A stretch of 64,000 bases of DNA from Stenotrophomonas maltophilia (GTDB taxonomy: Bacteria > Pseudomonadota > Gammaproteobacteria > Xanthomonadales > Xanthomonadaceae): the NCBI GenBank assembly GCA_900113425.1, contig FOZF01000001.1, forward strand, positions 166,884 to 230,883. Reading direction: 5' to 3'. The notes beneath the pieces are model-generated. The model had not been told where the DNA came from. It ran no database searches and saw only the letters and a program-made list of their open reading frames with translations. Position numbers and translations under genes: made by a program. This document shows positions 42,719-51,058 of the stretch, piece by piece (the first letter of the stretch is position 1; each line of letters starts with the position of its first letter).

Positions 42719-43483
42719 ATGACCGATCAGGCACGTTATCCCAGCCTTGAGAACCGCGCGGTGCTGATCACCGGTGGCGCCACCGGCATCGGCGCCGCCT
42801 TCGTCGAGCACTTCGCCCGGCAGGGTGCGAGGGTCGTCTTTCTCGACATCGACGACAGCGGCGCCCAGGCGCTGCTGCAGAACCTGCGCGACGTTGCGAC
42901 TGCCCCGCGCTACCTGCATTGCGACATCACCGATATCGAGGCACTCCGATCCGCCATCGCCGAGGCACGCACCCTGGCTGGCCCCTTCTCGGTGCTGGTC
43001 AACAATGCCGCCAACGATGCCCGTCATGCCCTGGCCGATACCGGCGTTGCGGACTTTGAACGCAGCATGGCGGTGAACCTGCGCCACCAGTACTTCGCCA
43101 TCCAGACGCTGGTGCCGGACATGCGCGCCCTGGGCGGCGGCTCGATCATCTGCCTGGGTTCGACGGGCTGGATGATCAAGAACAGCGGGTACCCGCTGTA
43201 CGCGGTGGCCAAATCCGCGGTCCACGGCCTGGTCAACGGCCTGGCCCGGGAACTGGGGCAGGACCGCATCCGCATCAATGCGCTGGTACCGGGCTGGGTG
43301 ATCACCGAGAAGCAGCAGCGGCTGTGGCTGGATGCGGAGGGCGAAGCGCAGCTGCGTCGTGCGCAGTGCCTGCCGGGCTATCTGCGCGCGGATGACCTGG
43401 CGCGCGCCGCCCTGTTCCTGGCCGCCGATGACAGCCGCATGTGTACCGGCCAGGACTTCATCATCGACGGAGGCTGGGTGTGA
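42719..43483 (+). CDS. SDR, probable D-galactose 1-dehydrogenase
   Basis: This 254-residue SDR has the cofactor motif LITGGATGIGAAFVEHFA, an aspartate after strand 2 (VVFLDIDDSG) that favours NAD, NNAAND, the serine in ICLGSTGW, YAVAK and the C-terminal FIIDGGWV. Its place between dgoD and a sugar lactonase suggests the first step of the De Ley-Doudoroff route: oxidation of galactose to galactonolactone. L-arabinose or L-fucose cannot be excluded as a substrate. The ATG at 42719 is preferred; two GTG codons at 42707 and 42710 lie within the end of dgoD. Confidence 0.85.
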   Translation: MTDQARYPSLENRAVLITGGATGIGAAFVEHFARQGARVVFLDIDDSGAQALLQNLRDVATAPRYLHCDITDIEALRSAIAEARTLAGPFSVLVNNAANDARHALADTGVADFERSMAVNLRHQYFAIQTLVPDMRALGGGSIICLGSTGWMIKNSGYPLYAVAKSAVHGLVNGLARELGQDRIRINALVPGWVITEKQQRLWLDAEGEAQLRRAQCLPGYLRADDLARAALFLAADDSRMCTGQDFIIDGGWV

Positions 43484-44415
43484 GCGGGGCCGCCACTGTC
43501 GCGGTCCCGGCCGCAAACACTTTGGGCGAAGGCGTGCTGTGGTGTGATCGCGAATCGGTGGTGTACTGGACAGACATCGCGCAGGCGCAGCTGTGGCGCT
43601 ATCGCCCCGGTGACGGCGCGCTCACCCGCTGGCCGATGCCGGAGCGGTTGGCTGCGCTGGCCCTGTGCGAGGCCGAAGGCTGGCTGCTGCTGGCGTTGGC
43701 GTCACGGCTGGCATTCTTCCATCCGGCGCGCGGCGAGCTGCGTGACGTGCTTGCGCTGCCCGATACAGGGGCGCGCCTGCGCGCCAATGATGGCGCCTGT
43801 GACCGCCAGGGCCGCTTCGTGTTCGGCATGCTGCATGAGCCCACGAACGGCCCGAAGCAGGCCGTCGCGCCCTTCTACAGACTCACCGCCGAACTTGTGC
43901 TCGAGACGCTTCCGCTACCGACCGTGGCGATTGCCAACAGCGTAGCGTTCAGTCCGGACGGCCGCACGATGTACTTCTGTGACTCGCTGCAGAAGCAGAT
44001 CCTGCGTTGCGATTACGGCGACAGCCCGGGTGCGGTAACGGTATTCGCCGATCTGCGGGCCGAGGATGGCGAGCCCGATGGCAGTGTGGTCGATGCCGAA
44101 GGCGGACTCTGGAACGCCCGCTGGGGCGGCTCGCGCGTGGTGCGCTACCGGCCCGACGGCCGGCAGGACCGCACGCTTTCCGTCCCGGTTGCGCAGCCCA
44201 CCCGCCCGGTCTTTGGAGGCAGCACGCTGCAAACCCTGTTCATCACCAGCGCACACGACGGCCTGGACGCGGCCGCGCGTGCGCGCGACCCCTTCGCCGG
44301 CCATCTGTTCGCCACCGACGCCGGCATCGCCGGCGTTCCCGAACCCCGGTTCGCCGGCAACCCCAATGACGTGCCGCCGTGCCCACAGCGCGGACCCATC
44401 GCGGAGCTTCCATGA
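43480..44415 (+). CDS. SMP-30/gluconolactonase-family sugar lactonase
   Basis: This 311-residue cytoplasmic beta-propeller has the SMP-30 pattern. NTLGEGVLWCDRESVVYWTD carries the metal-binding Glu, RANDGACDRQGRFVFGMLHE the substrate-binding Asn and Asp, VAIANSVAFSPDGRTMYFCD the second Asn, and DGSVVDAEGGLWNARWGGSR the last Asp. It should hydrolyse galactonolactone to galactonate between the SDR and DgoD steps. The GTG start overlaps the SDR stop (GTGTGA context), and its own stop overlaps the symporter start, so the genes are translated together. Confidence 0.92.
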   Translation: MSGAATVAVPAANTLGEGVLWCDRESVVYWTDIAQAQLWRYRPGDGALTRWPMPERLAALALCEAEGWLLLALASRLAFFHPARGELRDVLALPDTGARLRANDGACDRQGRFVFGMLHEPTNGPKQAVAPFYRLTAELVLETLPLPTVAIANSVAFSPDGRTMYFCDSLQKQILRCDYGDSPGAVTVFADLRAEDGEPDGSVVDAEGGLWNARWGGSRVVRYRPDGRQDRTLSVPVAQPTRPVFGGSTLQTLFITSAHDGLDAAARARDPFAGHLFATDAGIAGVPEPRFAGNPNDVPPCPQRGPIAELP

Positions 44416-45971
44416 GCCTTTCCACCCTGGATATCAGCATCGTGCTGGCCTATCTGGCCGGCATCTTCGTCCTCGCGCAGTGGGTTTCCCGCGAGAAGGC
44501 CGGCAGGCAGAAGTCGGCCCAGGACTACTTCCTGGCCAGCCGCAGCCTGCCGTGGTGGGCGATCGGTGCCTCGCTCATCGCGGCCAACATCTCGGCCGAA
44601 CAGATCATCGGCATGTCCGGCTCCGGCTATGCCATCGGCCTGGCCATCGCGTCCTATGAGTGGATGGCGGCACTCACCCTGCTGATCGTCGGCAAATGGT
44701 TCCTGCCCATCTTCCTGCGCAACGGCATCACCACCATGCCGCAGTTCCTGCAGGAGCGCTACGGCAACCGCATCCGTACGCTGATGGCCGTGTTCTGGCT
44801 GGGCCTGTACGTATTCGTCAATCTCACCTCGATCCTGTGGCTGGGCTCGATCGCCATTGCCGGCGTGGCAGGTCTCAACCAGGACGTGGCGCTGGTGCTG
44901 CTGGGCGCCTTCGCATTGGCCTATCAGCTGTATGGCGGCCTGAAGGCGGTTGCGCTGACCGACATCGTGCAGGTCTCGCTGCTGGTTCTGGGTGGCCTGC
45001 TGGTCACCTTCATCACGCTGGGCCAGATCGGCAACGGCAGCGTCACCGACGGCTTCATGCAGCTGTGGCAGCAGCATCCAGAACGCTTTGAAATGATCCT
45101 CAGCAAGGACAACCCGTTCTACAAGGATCTGCCCGGGCTGTCGGTGCTGCTGGGCGGCATGTGGATCGCCAATCTCAGCTACTGGGGCTTCAACCAGTAC
45201 ATCATCCAGCGCGCACTGGCCGCCAAGGATCTGCGTGAGGCGCAGAAGGGCGTGGTATTCGCTGCGTTCCTGAAGCTGCTCATTCCGGCCATCGTGGTGC
45301 TCCCCGGCATCGCCGCGGTCATGCTCGCCCCCGGTCTGGAACGCCCGGACGCGGCCTACCCGACGATGCTGGCGCTGCTTCCCAGCGGCATCCTGGGTCT
45401 GGTGTTCGCCGCCCTGGTGGCCGCCATCGTTGCGTCGCTGGCATCGAAGATCAATTCGGTCGCCACCATCTTCACGCTCGATTTCTATGCCAAGCGCGCG
45501 CCTGATGCCTCGGAAGCCAGACTGGTGCGTGTCGGCCGGTTCGCGGCGTCCGTCTCGATCATCGTGGCGGTGCTGACCGCACGCCCGCTGCTGGGCGGGT
45601 TCGACCAGGGCTTCCAGTACATCCAGGAGTTCACCGGGTTCTTCACTCCGGGCATCGTGGTGATCTTCCTGCTGGGCCTGTTCTGGAAGCGTGCGAACGA
45701 AGCCGGTGCGCTCGCCGCGGCTGTCGGTTCCTTCGTACTGTCGCTGGCCCTGAAGCTGCTGTGGCCCTCGCTGCCGTTCATGGACCGCATGGGCGTGGTG
45801 TTCCTGGTCACGCTGCTGCTGGGCGTGGGCGTCGCGCTGGGTACCCGCGCCAGTGGCGATCGCGACCGGATCCGCACCGACGATGTGAGCTATGCCACCG
45901 CCCCATCGTTCAATGTCGCTTCGCTGGCGGTGCTGGCGATCCTGGTGGCCCTCTACGCAACCTACTGGTGA
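44412..45971 (+). CDS. SSS-family sodium/sugar symporter
   Basis: This 519-residue inner-membrane protein of the solute:sodium symporter family has about 14 membrane helices. SAQDYFLASRSLPWWAIGAS, ANISAEQIIGMSGSGYAIG and ALVAAIVASLASKINSVATI form the sodium- and sugar-binding core typical of SglT-like galactose transporters (GMSGSGY and the S-S pair in helix 8). It should bring galactose from the periplasm into the cytoplasm for the oxidative pathway encoded upstream. It overlaps the lactonase gene by ATGA. Galactose as substrate is inferred from the operon. Confidence 0.92.
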   Translation: MSLSTLDISIVLAYLAGIFVLAQWVSREKAGRQKSAQDYFLASRSLPWWAIGASLIAANISAEQIIGMSGSGYAIGLAIASYEWMAALTLLIVGKWFLPIFLRNGITTMPQFLQERYGNRIRTLMAVFWLGLYVFVNLTSILWLGSIAIAGVAGLNQDVALVLLGAFALAYQLYGGLKAVALTDIVQVSLLVLGGLLVTFITLGQIGNGSVTDGFMQLWQQHPERFEMILSKDNPFYKDLPGLSVLLGGMWIANLSYWGFNQYIIQRALAAKDLREAQKGVVFAAFLKLLIPAIVVLPGIAAVMLAPGLERPDAAYPTMLALLPSGILGLVFAALVAAIVASLASKINSVATIFTLDFYAKRAPDASEARLVRVGRFAASVSIIVAVLTARPLLGGFDQGFQYIQEFTGFFTPGIVVIFLLGLFWKRANEAGALAAAVGSFVLSLALKLLWPSLPFMDRMGVVFLVTLLLGVGVALGTRASGDRDRIRTDDVSYATAPSFNVASLAVLAILVALYATYW

Positions 45972-45976
45972 CCTCG

Positions 45977-47029
45977 ATGCGCCTGACTGTCCGACACGCA
46001 TCCGTGCTGCGCAGTGGCATGCGCTGCCTGGCCCTGCTGGCCCTGACCGGGTTCGCCTCTGTGCTGCACGCAGCGGAGATCACATGGACCGGCACCGCCA
46101 CCGTGGCCGCCCGCAACGCGGGCTGGGGGCGATTGGCGCAGCTGCCGGATGGCCGCTGGCTGGCCGTGACCACACGCTTCAATGAAGGGCAACCGACCAC
46201 CCTGCAGCTCTCGATCAGCAGTGACCGGGCCCGCAGCTGGGCGCCATGGTCCGACGTGGCCGAGCCCGGCCGGATGATCGACAACGGCGAACTGCTGGTG
46301 CTGCCGGAGGGGCGTGTACTGCTGGCAATGCGTTCGCTGGTCGAAGGCACCTCCTACCGGCTGCATCTCTATGCCAGCGACGACCTTGGAGCACACTGGA
46401 CCTTCCTGAGCACCCTCGCCGGCAACGAGGCGCCGAACGGGCGCAAGGACCGCGGCGTGTGGGAGCCGGTGTTGACGCGCCTGGACGACGGCACGCTTTC
46501 GGTGGTGTATGCCGATGAAACCCGTGCCGACGAGCATCCGTCCTACAACCAGGTTGTTTCGCAGCGCCTGTCCAACGATGGCGGGCGCACCTGGGGACCT
46601 GCGATGACGATTGCCGAACAGCCCGGCGGTGGGCAGCTCCGGCCCGGCATGCCGGTGATGGCACGCCGCCCCGCCGGTGGCTACCTGATGGTGTTCGAGA
46701 CCTGCGGCGACGACCCGCAATGCCCGGTGTCGTACAAGGTCTCGACCGACGGGCGGACCTGGCCGGCCGGCCTCGGCACACCGCTCGCCGACCAGCGCTG
46801 CGGCCCCCACGTCATGACCAGTACGCGCGGGGTGATGTTCGTGACCTCGTGCCTGAACGAAGTCAGCTGGAGCGAGGACAGCGGGTCGAGCTGGCGCACG
46901 GTGAAGCCTCCGGCATGGCCACTGGGCTTCCGCCATTCCTGGCCCGCCGTGGTCGAGATCGGCCCGGCGGAGATCGGCGTCGTGAACGTGGTGGACGGCG
47001 CAGTGCAGATCCGTTTCGGGAGCTACTAG
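45977..47029 (+). CDS. Exported BNR-repeat (sialidase-fold) protein
   Basis: This 350-residue protein has a signal peptide (CLALLALTGFASVLHA) and at least four Asp-box repeats: SSDRARSW, SNDGGRTW, STDGRTW and SEDSGSSW. These build a six-bladed sialidase-like propeller. Members near sugar-catabolic genes include GH33 sialidases and GH93 exo-arabinanases. The clearest catalytic candidates are Asp in MIDNGELLVL and Glu in RGVWEPVLTRLDDG. No neighbour suggests sialic acid metabolism, so removal of arabinose from arabinogalactan fits better. A GTG at 45968 overlaps the symporter stop and is an alternative start. Confidence 0.72.
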   Translation: MRLTVRHASVLRSGMRCLALLALTGFASVLHAAEITWTGTATVAARNAGWGRLAQLPDGRWLAVTTRFNEGQPTTLQLSISSDRARSWAPWSDVAEPGRMIDNGELLVLPEGRVLLAMRSLVEGTSYRLHLYASDDLGAHWTFLSTLAGNEAPNGRKDRGVWEPVLTRLDDGTLSVVYADETRADEHPSYNQVVSQRLSNDGGRTWGPAMTIAEQPGGGQLRPGMPVMARRPAGGYLMVFETCGDDPQCPVSYKVSTDGRTWPAGLGTPLADQRCGPHVMTSTRGVMFVTSCLNEVSWSEDSGSSWRTVKPPAWPLGFRHSWPAVVEIGPAEIGVVNVVDGAVQIRFGSY

Positions 47030-47039
47030 GGGGCGCCCA

Positions 47040-47462
47040 TCACTTCTGCTTGAACACGCTCCTGCGCCCGATGACCACATCCTTGCCCGTCGTCGGCCTT
47101 GCCAGGCCCGGAATCAGGAAATCGGTCGCGCTGCGACCGTGCCGGGTCTTGTCCGCAAGCCAGCGCGGCATGCGCCCGCGACCGGTCCAGGTGTTCCGTC
47201 GGTTCTCGGGGTCGCGATATTTGGGTGCGACCTTGCCTGTCTTCCGGCGCCTGCGGGAAGCGCCACCCGCAGGCACGGGCACCGCCCTGGTGCCTGCGAA
47301 CAGTTCCTCGATTGAATAACCGCATTCTGCGGCAGCGGCGACCAGCTCACGCCTGACGACGGCCGCGGAACGTCGCTGTGCGAGAAGTTGCAGCCGCCGC
47401 TCGGCGGCCGCGATGAGTGCCTTCAACTGCCGCTCGTCCAGCGCCTTGATATCGATATGCAT
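47040..47462 (-). CDS. H-NS family DNA-binding protein
   Basis: This 140-residue protein has a helical N-terminus for oligomerisation (DERQLKALIAAAERRLQLLA) and a C-terminal H-NS domain. The DNA-binding loop is KYRDPENRRNTWTGRGRMP, followed by PRWLADKTRHGRSATDFLIP. Between them is a basic linker (ASRRRRKTGK). H-NS-type proteins silence AT-rich, often foreign DNA. It is transcribed alone, convergent with the BNR-protein gene. It may act on AT-rich control regions such as those of the lasso cluster, though nothing here shows it. Confidence 0.9.
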   Translation of the reverse strand: MHIDIKALDERQLKALIAAAERRLQLLAQRRSAAVVRRELVAAAAECGYSIEELFAGTRAVPVPAGGASRRRRKTGKVAPKYRDPENRRNTWTGRGRMPRWLADKTRHGRSATDFLIPGLARPTTGKDVVIGRRSVFKQK

Positions 47463-47539
47463 GGCACGCAGCGTGGTGGGGGCGCCCTGACCTGTCAAGG
47501 GATGCCCCGCGGGCGCCGCACCCGGATCGCCGGCCGGGC

Positions 47540-49021
47540 TCAGAACGAGACCTGCGCCCGTACGCCGACAGTATTGCCGGAATCCGGCCCCTGGGCATTG
47601 CCCACCTTGTTGTCGGTCTTCCAGTGAACGTAGTTCAGCATCAGGCGGGACCAGTTGTTGAGGTACCAGTTCAGCCCGAGCGTCCATGCCGTACCCTCGC
47701 CGCCGCGGGCAGCATCGAGAAAGTCGTAGCGGTCATAGCGGGCCGCCAGCTCGAAGGCACCGATGCCGCCTTCCTGCACCGGGCGAAGTACGCGCGTGGT
47801 GCCCCAGACGCCGGATCGGCTGCTGAATCCGGGACGCTCGCCGGTGATCAGCCAACCTGCGTAGACCGACGTGGCCTGCTGGTCGACCGGGTCGACCGTG
47901 CGTGACTCGATGGTGCGCGTGGTGTGTTCGGCAAAGGCCCACACCGGGCCGTACACCCCGCCCAGTTCCAGCCCCCAGGCGCGGTTGTCGGTGACGTTGG
48001 CGATGGAACTGGCCGATACGCGTACGTTGCCGTTCCAGCCCAGTGCGATCGGCGAGGTCTTGTTGATGCTGCCGACGTCCTGGCCGAGATCCTCGTACCA
48101 GTACCAGCCGCCCAGGTGCACGAAGCCGGCCGGGCCGCGCAGCGGGTTCCAGTGCGCGCGCAGCAGATACGCAATGGTGTCGCTGGCGGTGCTGTCATTG
48201 CCGATATCGTCGCCGGTCACCGCGACGCTGGCATGCCAGCCATCGCCGATCACCTTGGTGGTGATGCCCAGTCCGTAGTAGCCGCTCTGCTGGGCGCCGA
48301 CCGATGCCACGGCATTGCGCTGCATGAAGGGCGTGTTGACGCCGCTGGTGCCACCGTCGAGGCCACGGTCCTTGAGCTTGTTGCCCACGTAGATCTCCGT
48401 TGGCAGCCCTCCCATCCGCGTGTCCCAGGACAGATAGGTGTCTTTCAACGAGACCTCGTTGCCGGCAAAGTCCGCATCGATCTTGTAACCCAGCGGTCCC
48501 ATCTGACCTTCAGCGCCGAGGCGGCCGCTGGCCAGATCGGTGCCGGTGATGTTGCGCGCGTCGAATCCGGAACCATGGGTGGTGCTGAAATCCACCAGCA
48601 CACGGCCACGGGGGTGGAAGGTGAACCGGCCATCACTGCTGCGCAGCTCGGGACCACCCTTGCGCCAGCGCACATTGCCATCGCCTCCCCCACCGGTCGC
48701 GGCAAGCTGGGCCACCTGTGCCTGCAGAATGGCCATGTCGTCCTGCCGGGTGTCGGCGATTGCTGCCGCTACCTGTGCGTCGACGTTGGCGTCGCTGCCG
48801 GGTACGGCGGCAGCGCCCTGCGATCCACCCTCCAGCGCAGCCAGGCGTGCGCTCAGCTGCTGCAGCAGGGTTGCCTGTTCGCGCAGCTGCCTGGCCTGCT
48901 CCTGCACCTGTGCACGCAATCCGGCCTCGGTGTCGCTGGCCGCGGCCAGCACGGAGGGTGAAGCCAGCAACAGGCCGCCGCCGGCAGCCGCGGCGAGCGC
49001 GGCACGCTTCAGTGAATTCAT
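47540..49021 (-). CDS. OprO/OprP-type outer-membrane porin
   Basis: This 493-residue protein has a signal peptide (ALAAAAGGGLLLASPSVLA). A coiled coil follows at residues about 30-110 (RAQVQEQARQLREQATLLQQ), probably for trimer formation. The barrel shows the OprP family pattern: RFTFHPRGRVLVDFSTTHGS, with YKIDADFAGNEVSLKDTYL and ELAARYDRYDFLD. It ends in RAQVSF, with the aromatic C-terminal residue needed for assembly. Family members pass phosphate or polyphosphate. An esterase gene lies 32 bases upstream on the same strand, and the two may be co-transcribed. Confidence 0.88.
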   Translation of the reverse strand: MNSLKRAALAAAAGGGLLLASPSVLAAASDTEAGLRAQVQEQARQLREQATLLQQLSARLAALEGGSQGAAAVPGSDANVDAQVAAAIADTRQDDMAILQAQVAQLAATGGGGDGNVRWRKGGPELRSSDGRFTFHPRGRVLVDFSTTHGSGFDARNITGTDLASGRLGAEGQMGPLGYKIDADFAGNEVSLKDTYLSWDTRMGGLPTEIYVGNKLKDRGLDGGTSGVNTPFMQRNAVASVGAQQSGYYGLGITTKVIGDGWHASVAVTGDDIGNDSTASDTIAYLLRAHWNPLRGPAGFVHLGGWYWYEDLGQDVGSINKTSPIALGWNGNVRVSASSIANVTDNRAWGLELGGVYGPVWAFAEHTTRTIESRTVDPVDQQATSVYAGWLITGERPGFSSRSGVWGTTRVLRPVQEGGIGAFELAARYDRYDFLDAARGGEGTAWTLGLNWYLNNWSRLMLNYVHWKTDNKVGNAQGPDSGNTVGVRAQVSF

Positions 49022-49053
49022 GGAGTTCTCCCGAATGAAGTACGGTGCGCGGC

Positions 49054-50091
49054 TCAGTCGCCCGCGCCATCGTCGTCCAGCGAAGGCTGGGGCGGAGGTG
49101 CAGCGGCCGGCGTCGCCTGGCCGCTCTCGGGCAGCCGTGCAGGCACTGGCCCGAGATAACCGTGGCTGCGTGCCCAGTTGGCGAAAAGCCGCGGCCACTG
49201 CGCCACCAGCGTGCCGGGCCGGCCCAGCCCCCAGCTGTGGCCTCCGGCCTCGAACAGATGCAGCTCCACCGGAATGCCTGCTGCATGTGCAGCCTGGTAC
49301 ATTGCCACGCTGTGGCCCACGTCCACGATGCGATCATCCACGGCTTGGGCCAGGAACACCGGTGGCATGTCCCTGCGGATGTGTTCTTCGACCGAATACG
49401 CCTGCTGTGCGTCGTCCTGGCTCGCCAGCTCCCGCTTCGACCGGGTCTGGTCCAACGGCGCACGCATTGAGACGACCGGATAGATCATGCCAAGGAAATC
49501 CGGCCGCGCTGACAGCTGGTCGGCCGCATCCACCGGCGCATACAACGGGGCATCGAAACGCGTGGCGACGATCCCGGCCAGATTGCCACCCGCGGAAAAG
49601 CCCAACGCGCCGATGCGCTCCGGATCGACCCCCAGGCTGGGCGCCTGCGCGCGCAGCAGCCGCATGGCGCGCTGGCCATCCTGGAAGGGCGAGACAGGTG
49701 CCCATCCATCGGCAGGCAGCCGGTAGTAGACGACCGCAGCAGTGACCCCCAGCGACTGCAGCCACTGTGCCGTCGGCTTGGCGGCGCTGCCGATCTGGAT
49801 CCGGAAGTAACCGCCACCGCCGAAGATCACCACCGCGGAGCCATTCGGTTTCAGCGGCCGGTAGATCTCCATGCGCGCATCGCTGATGCCCGAGACCGCG
49901 CCCTTCGCGCTGCCTTCGATCCCGATCCGTTCCGGGCCACGCGCGCGTTGCTGCCAGTGGCCCTGCGGCCACAGCGGAACCACCTCAGGTGCAGGCACCG
50001 GTGATGCCGCCGGCGCCGCACCCGCGAGCAGAGGATTCAGCAGCACCACAAGCACTGCCAGCCCGCGCAGTCTCCCCATGTACAGACTCAT
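49054..50091 (-). CDS. Exported alpha/beta-hydrolase (acetyl-esterase-like)
   Basis: This 345-residue protein has a signal peptide (RGLAVLVVLLNPLLAGAAPA) and an alpha/beta-hydrolase domain. The oxyanion loop is IFGGGGYFRIQI, the nucleophile Ser166 lies in GALGFSAGGNLAG, the acid is in QAVDDRIVDV and the histidine in AGGHSWGLGR. This fits the acetyl-xylan-esterase and BD-FAE type enzymes that deacetylate plant polysaccharides. The last 35 residues are proline-rich and disordered. GGAGG lies eight bases before the ATG. Its position near the sugar-utilisation genes supports a role in processing esterified polysaccharide. Confidence 0.86.
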   Translation of the reverse strand: MSLYMGRLRGLAVLVVLLNPLLAGAAPAASPVPAPEVVPLWPQGHWQQRARGPERIGIEGSAKGAVSGISDARMEIYRPLKPNGSAVVIFGGGGYFRIQIGSAAKPTAQWLQSLGVTAAVVYYRLPADGWAPVSPFQDGQRAMRLLRAQAPSLGVDPERIGALGFSAGGNLAGIVATRFDAPLYAPVDAADQLSARPDFLGMIYPVVSMRAPLDQTRSKRELASQDDAQQAYSVEEHIRRDMPPVFLAQAVDDRIVDVGHSVAMYQAAHAAGIPVELHLFEAGGHSWGLGRPGTLVAQWPRLFANWARSHGYLGPVPARLPESGQATPAAAPPPQPSLDDDGAGD

Positions 50092-50271
50092 CTCACGCCC
50101 CTCCCGTCGGCCTTCACGGGACGAAGTGTGCGTCGAGTCGCGCGGGGGGCCTATAGCCGGATGGGACTAGCTGTACCGTCTATTTCTGTGTGCACTGCAA
50201 CATCATGCTGTGCCCCACCGATGCCTGCTGCGGCCGCAGACGGTACCGGCGTCGGCAATCCTCTTCCGTGC

Positions 50272-50382
50272 TTACCGCGCAGCGGCATCCAGGGCCCGCA
50301 TGTGCACCACATTGCCCTGTGCATCGAGGAACTCGATCGCACCACGGCCTTCGGTGCCGAAGCCACCGCGGGTGTGGTTCAT
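50272..50382 (-). CDS. 36-residue ORF coupled to the FMN reductase gene
   Basis: The ATG overlaps the stop of the FMN reductase gene (ATGA), and the frame encodes NHTRGGFGTEGRGAIEFLD followed by AQGNVVHMRALDAAAR. The composition is protein-like: a glycine-rich turn, a strand and a short helix. The coupling makes it a plausible small protein translated with the reductase. No family is known to me. The other side, 50092-50271, holds no gene, only the divergent promoter area of the esterase. Confidence 0.45.
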   Translation of the reverse strand: MNHTRGGFGTEGRGAIEFLDAQGNVVHMRALDAAAR

Positions 50383-50975
50383 GGCGTGCGCTCCCCGCGC
50401 AACTGCTCGATCCAGCTCTGGAACCCCTCCAGGAAGCGATGCAACCGCTTGCGGGTGGCGTCATCGAAGTCATTCGTCGCGGTATCGAGTGCCGACGCCG
50501 CCTCGGCAATGTACAGCTGCGGCGAGGTCATGACGAGTGCCCCCATCGAGGCCAGCGCGTGGCGCAGCTGCGATTGTGCCAATCGTGTTCCCCACCGGCC
50601 CGGGGTGGCGCCCATGATGGCGACCGGCTTGCCGGACAGCACCTCACCCAGTTCGGCATCGTTGCGCGACAGCCAGTCCAGGGTGTTCTTCAGCACGCCC
50701 GGCAGGGACTGGTTGTACTCGGGCGTGGCGATCAGCACACCGTCGGCCGCCGCAACCGCAGCACGCAGGCGCATCACGCCGTCCGGGCCGCCAGCGGGGT
50801 CCGCTTCCAGGTCTTCATTGAACAACGGCACGTCGGCGATGCTGTCATGGGCCGTCAACACCAGGCCGGCGGGCGCCGAGGTCAGGGCAGCGTCGATCAG
50901 GCGCCGGTTGTAACTGTTCCGGCGCAGGCTGCCGGCAATAGCGAGTACGCGCAGGGGGGCGGAGTTGTCAGACAT
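50379..50975 (-). CDS. NAD(P)H-dependent FMN reductase
   Basis: This 198-residue flavodoxin-like enzyme has the FMN phosphate loop AIAGSLRRNSYNRRLIDAA and the family signature ATPEYNQSLPGVLKNTLDWL, followed by GKPVAIMGATPGRWGTRLAQ. It is closest to chromate- and quinone-reducing FMN reductases (ChrR/YieF and azoreductase relatives). It should be a cytoplasmic dimer that reduces quinones or metals with NAD(P)H. A 36-residue frame overlaps its stop. A separate ArsH in the window belongs to a related but distinct family. Confidence 0.92.
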   Translation of the reverse strand: MSDNSAPLRVLAIAGSLRRNSYNRRLIDAALTSAPAGLVLTAHDSIADVPLFNEDLEADPAGGPDGVMRLRAAVAAADGVLIATPEYNQSLPGVLKNTLDWLSRNDAELGEVLSGKPVAIMGATPGRWGTRLAQSQLRHALASMGALVMTSPQLYIAEAASALDTATNDFDDATRKRLHRFLEGFQSWIEQLRGERTP

Positions 50976-51058
50976 CAGGGAATTCCCAGGAAGGACCGGA
51001 TGGAGAGCACTCGTTCGAATGCTCTGCAGATCATGCCAGACACCCGCGCATCGCAGTG

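Noticed and set aside
44145..46001. Long minus-strand frame opposite the sugar symporter
   Set aside because: Antisense to a clear SSS transporter; His/Gln/Arg-rich composition typical of a shadow frame.
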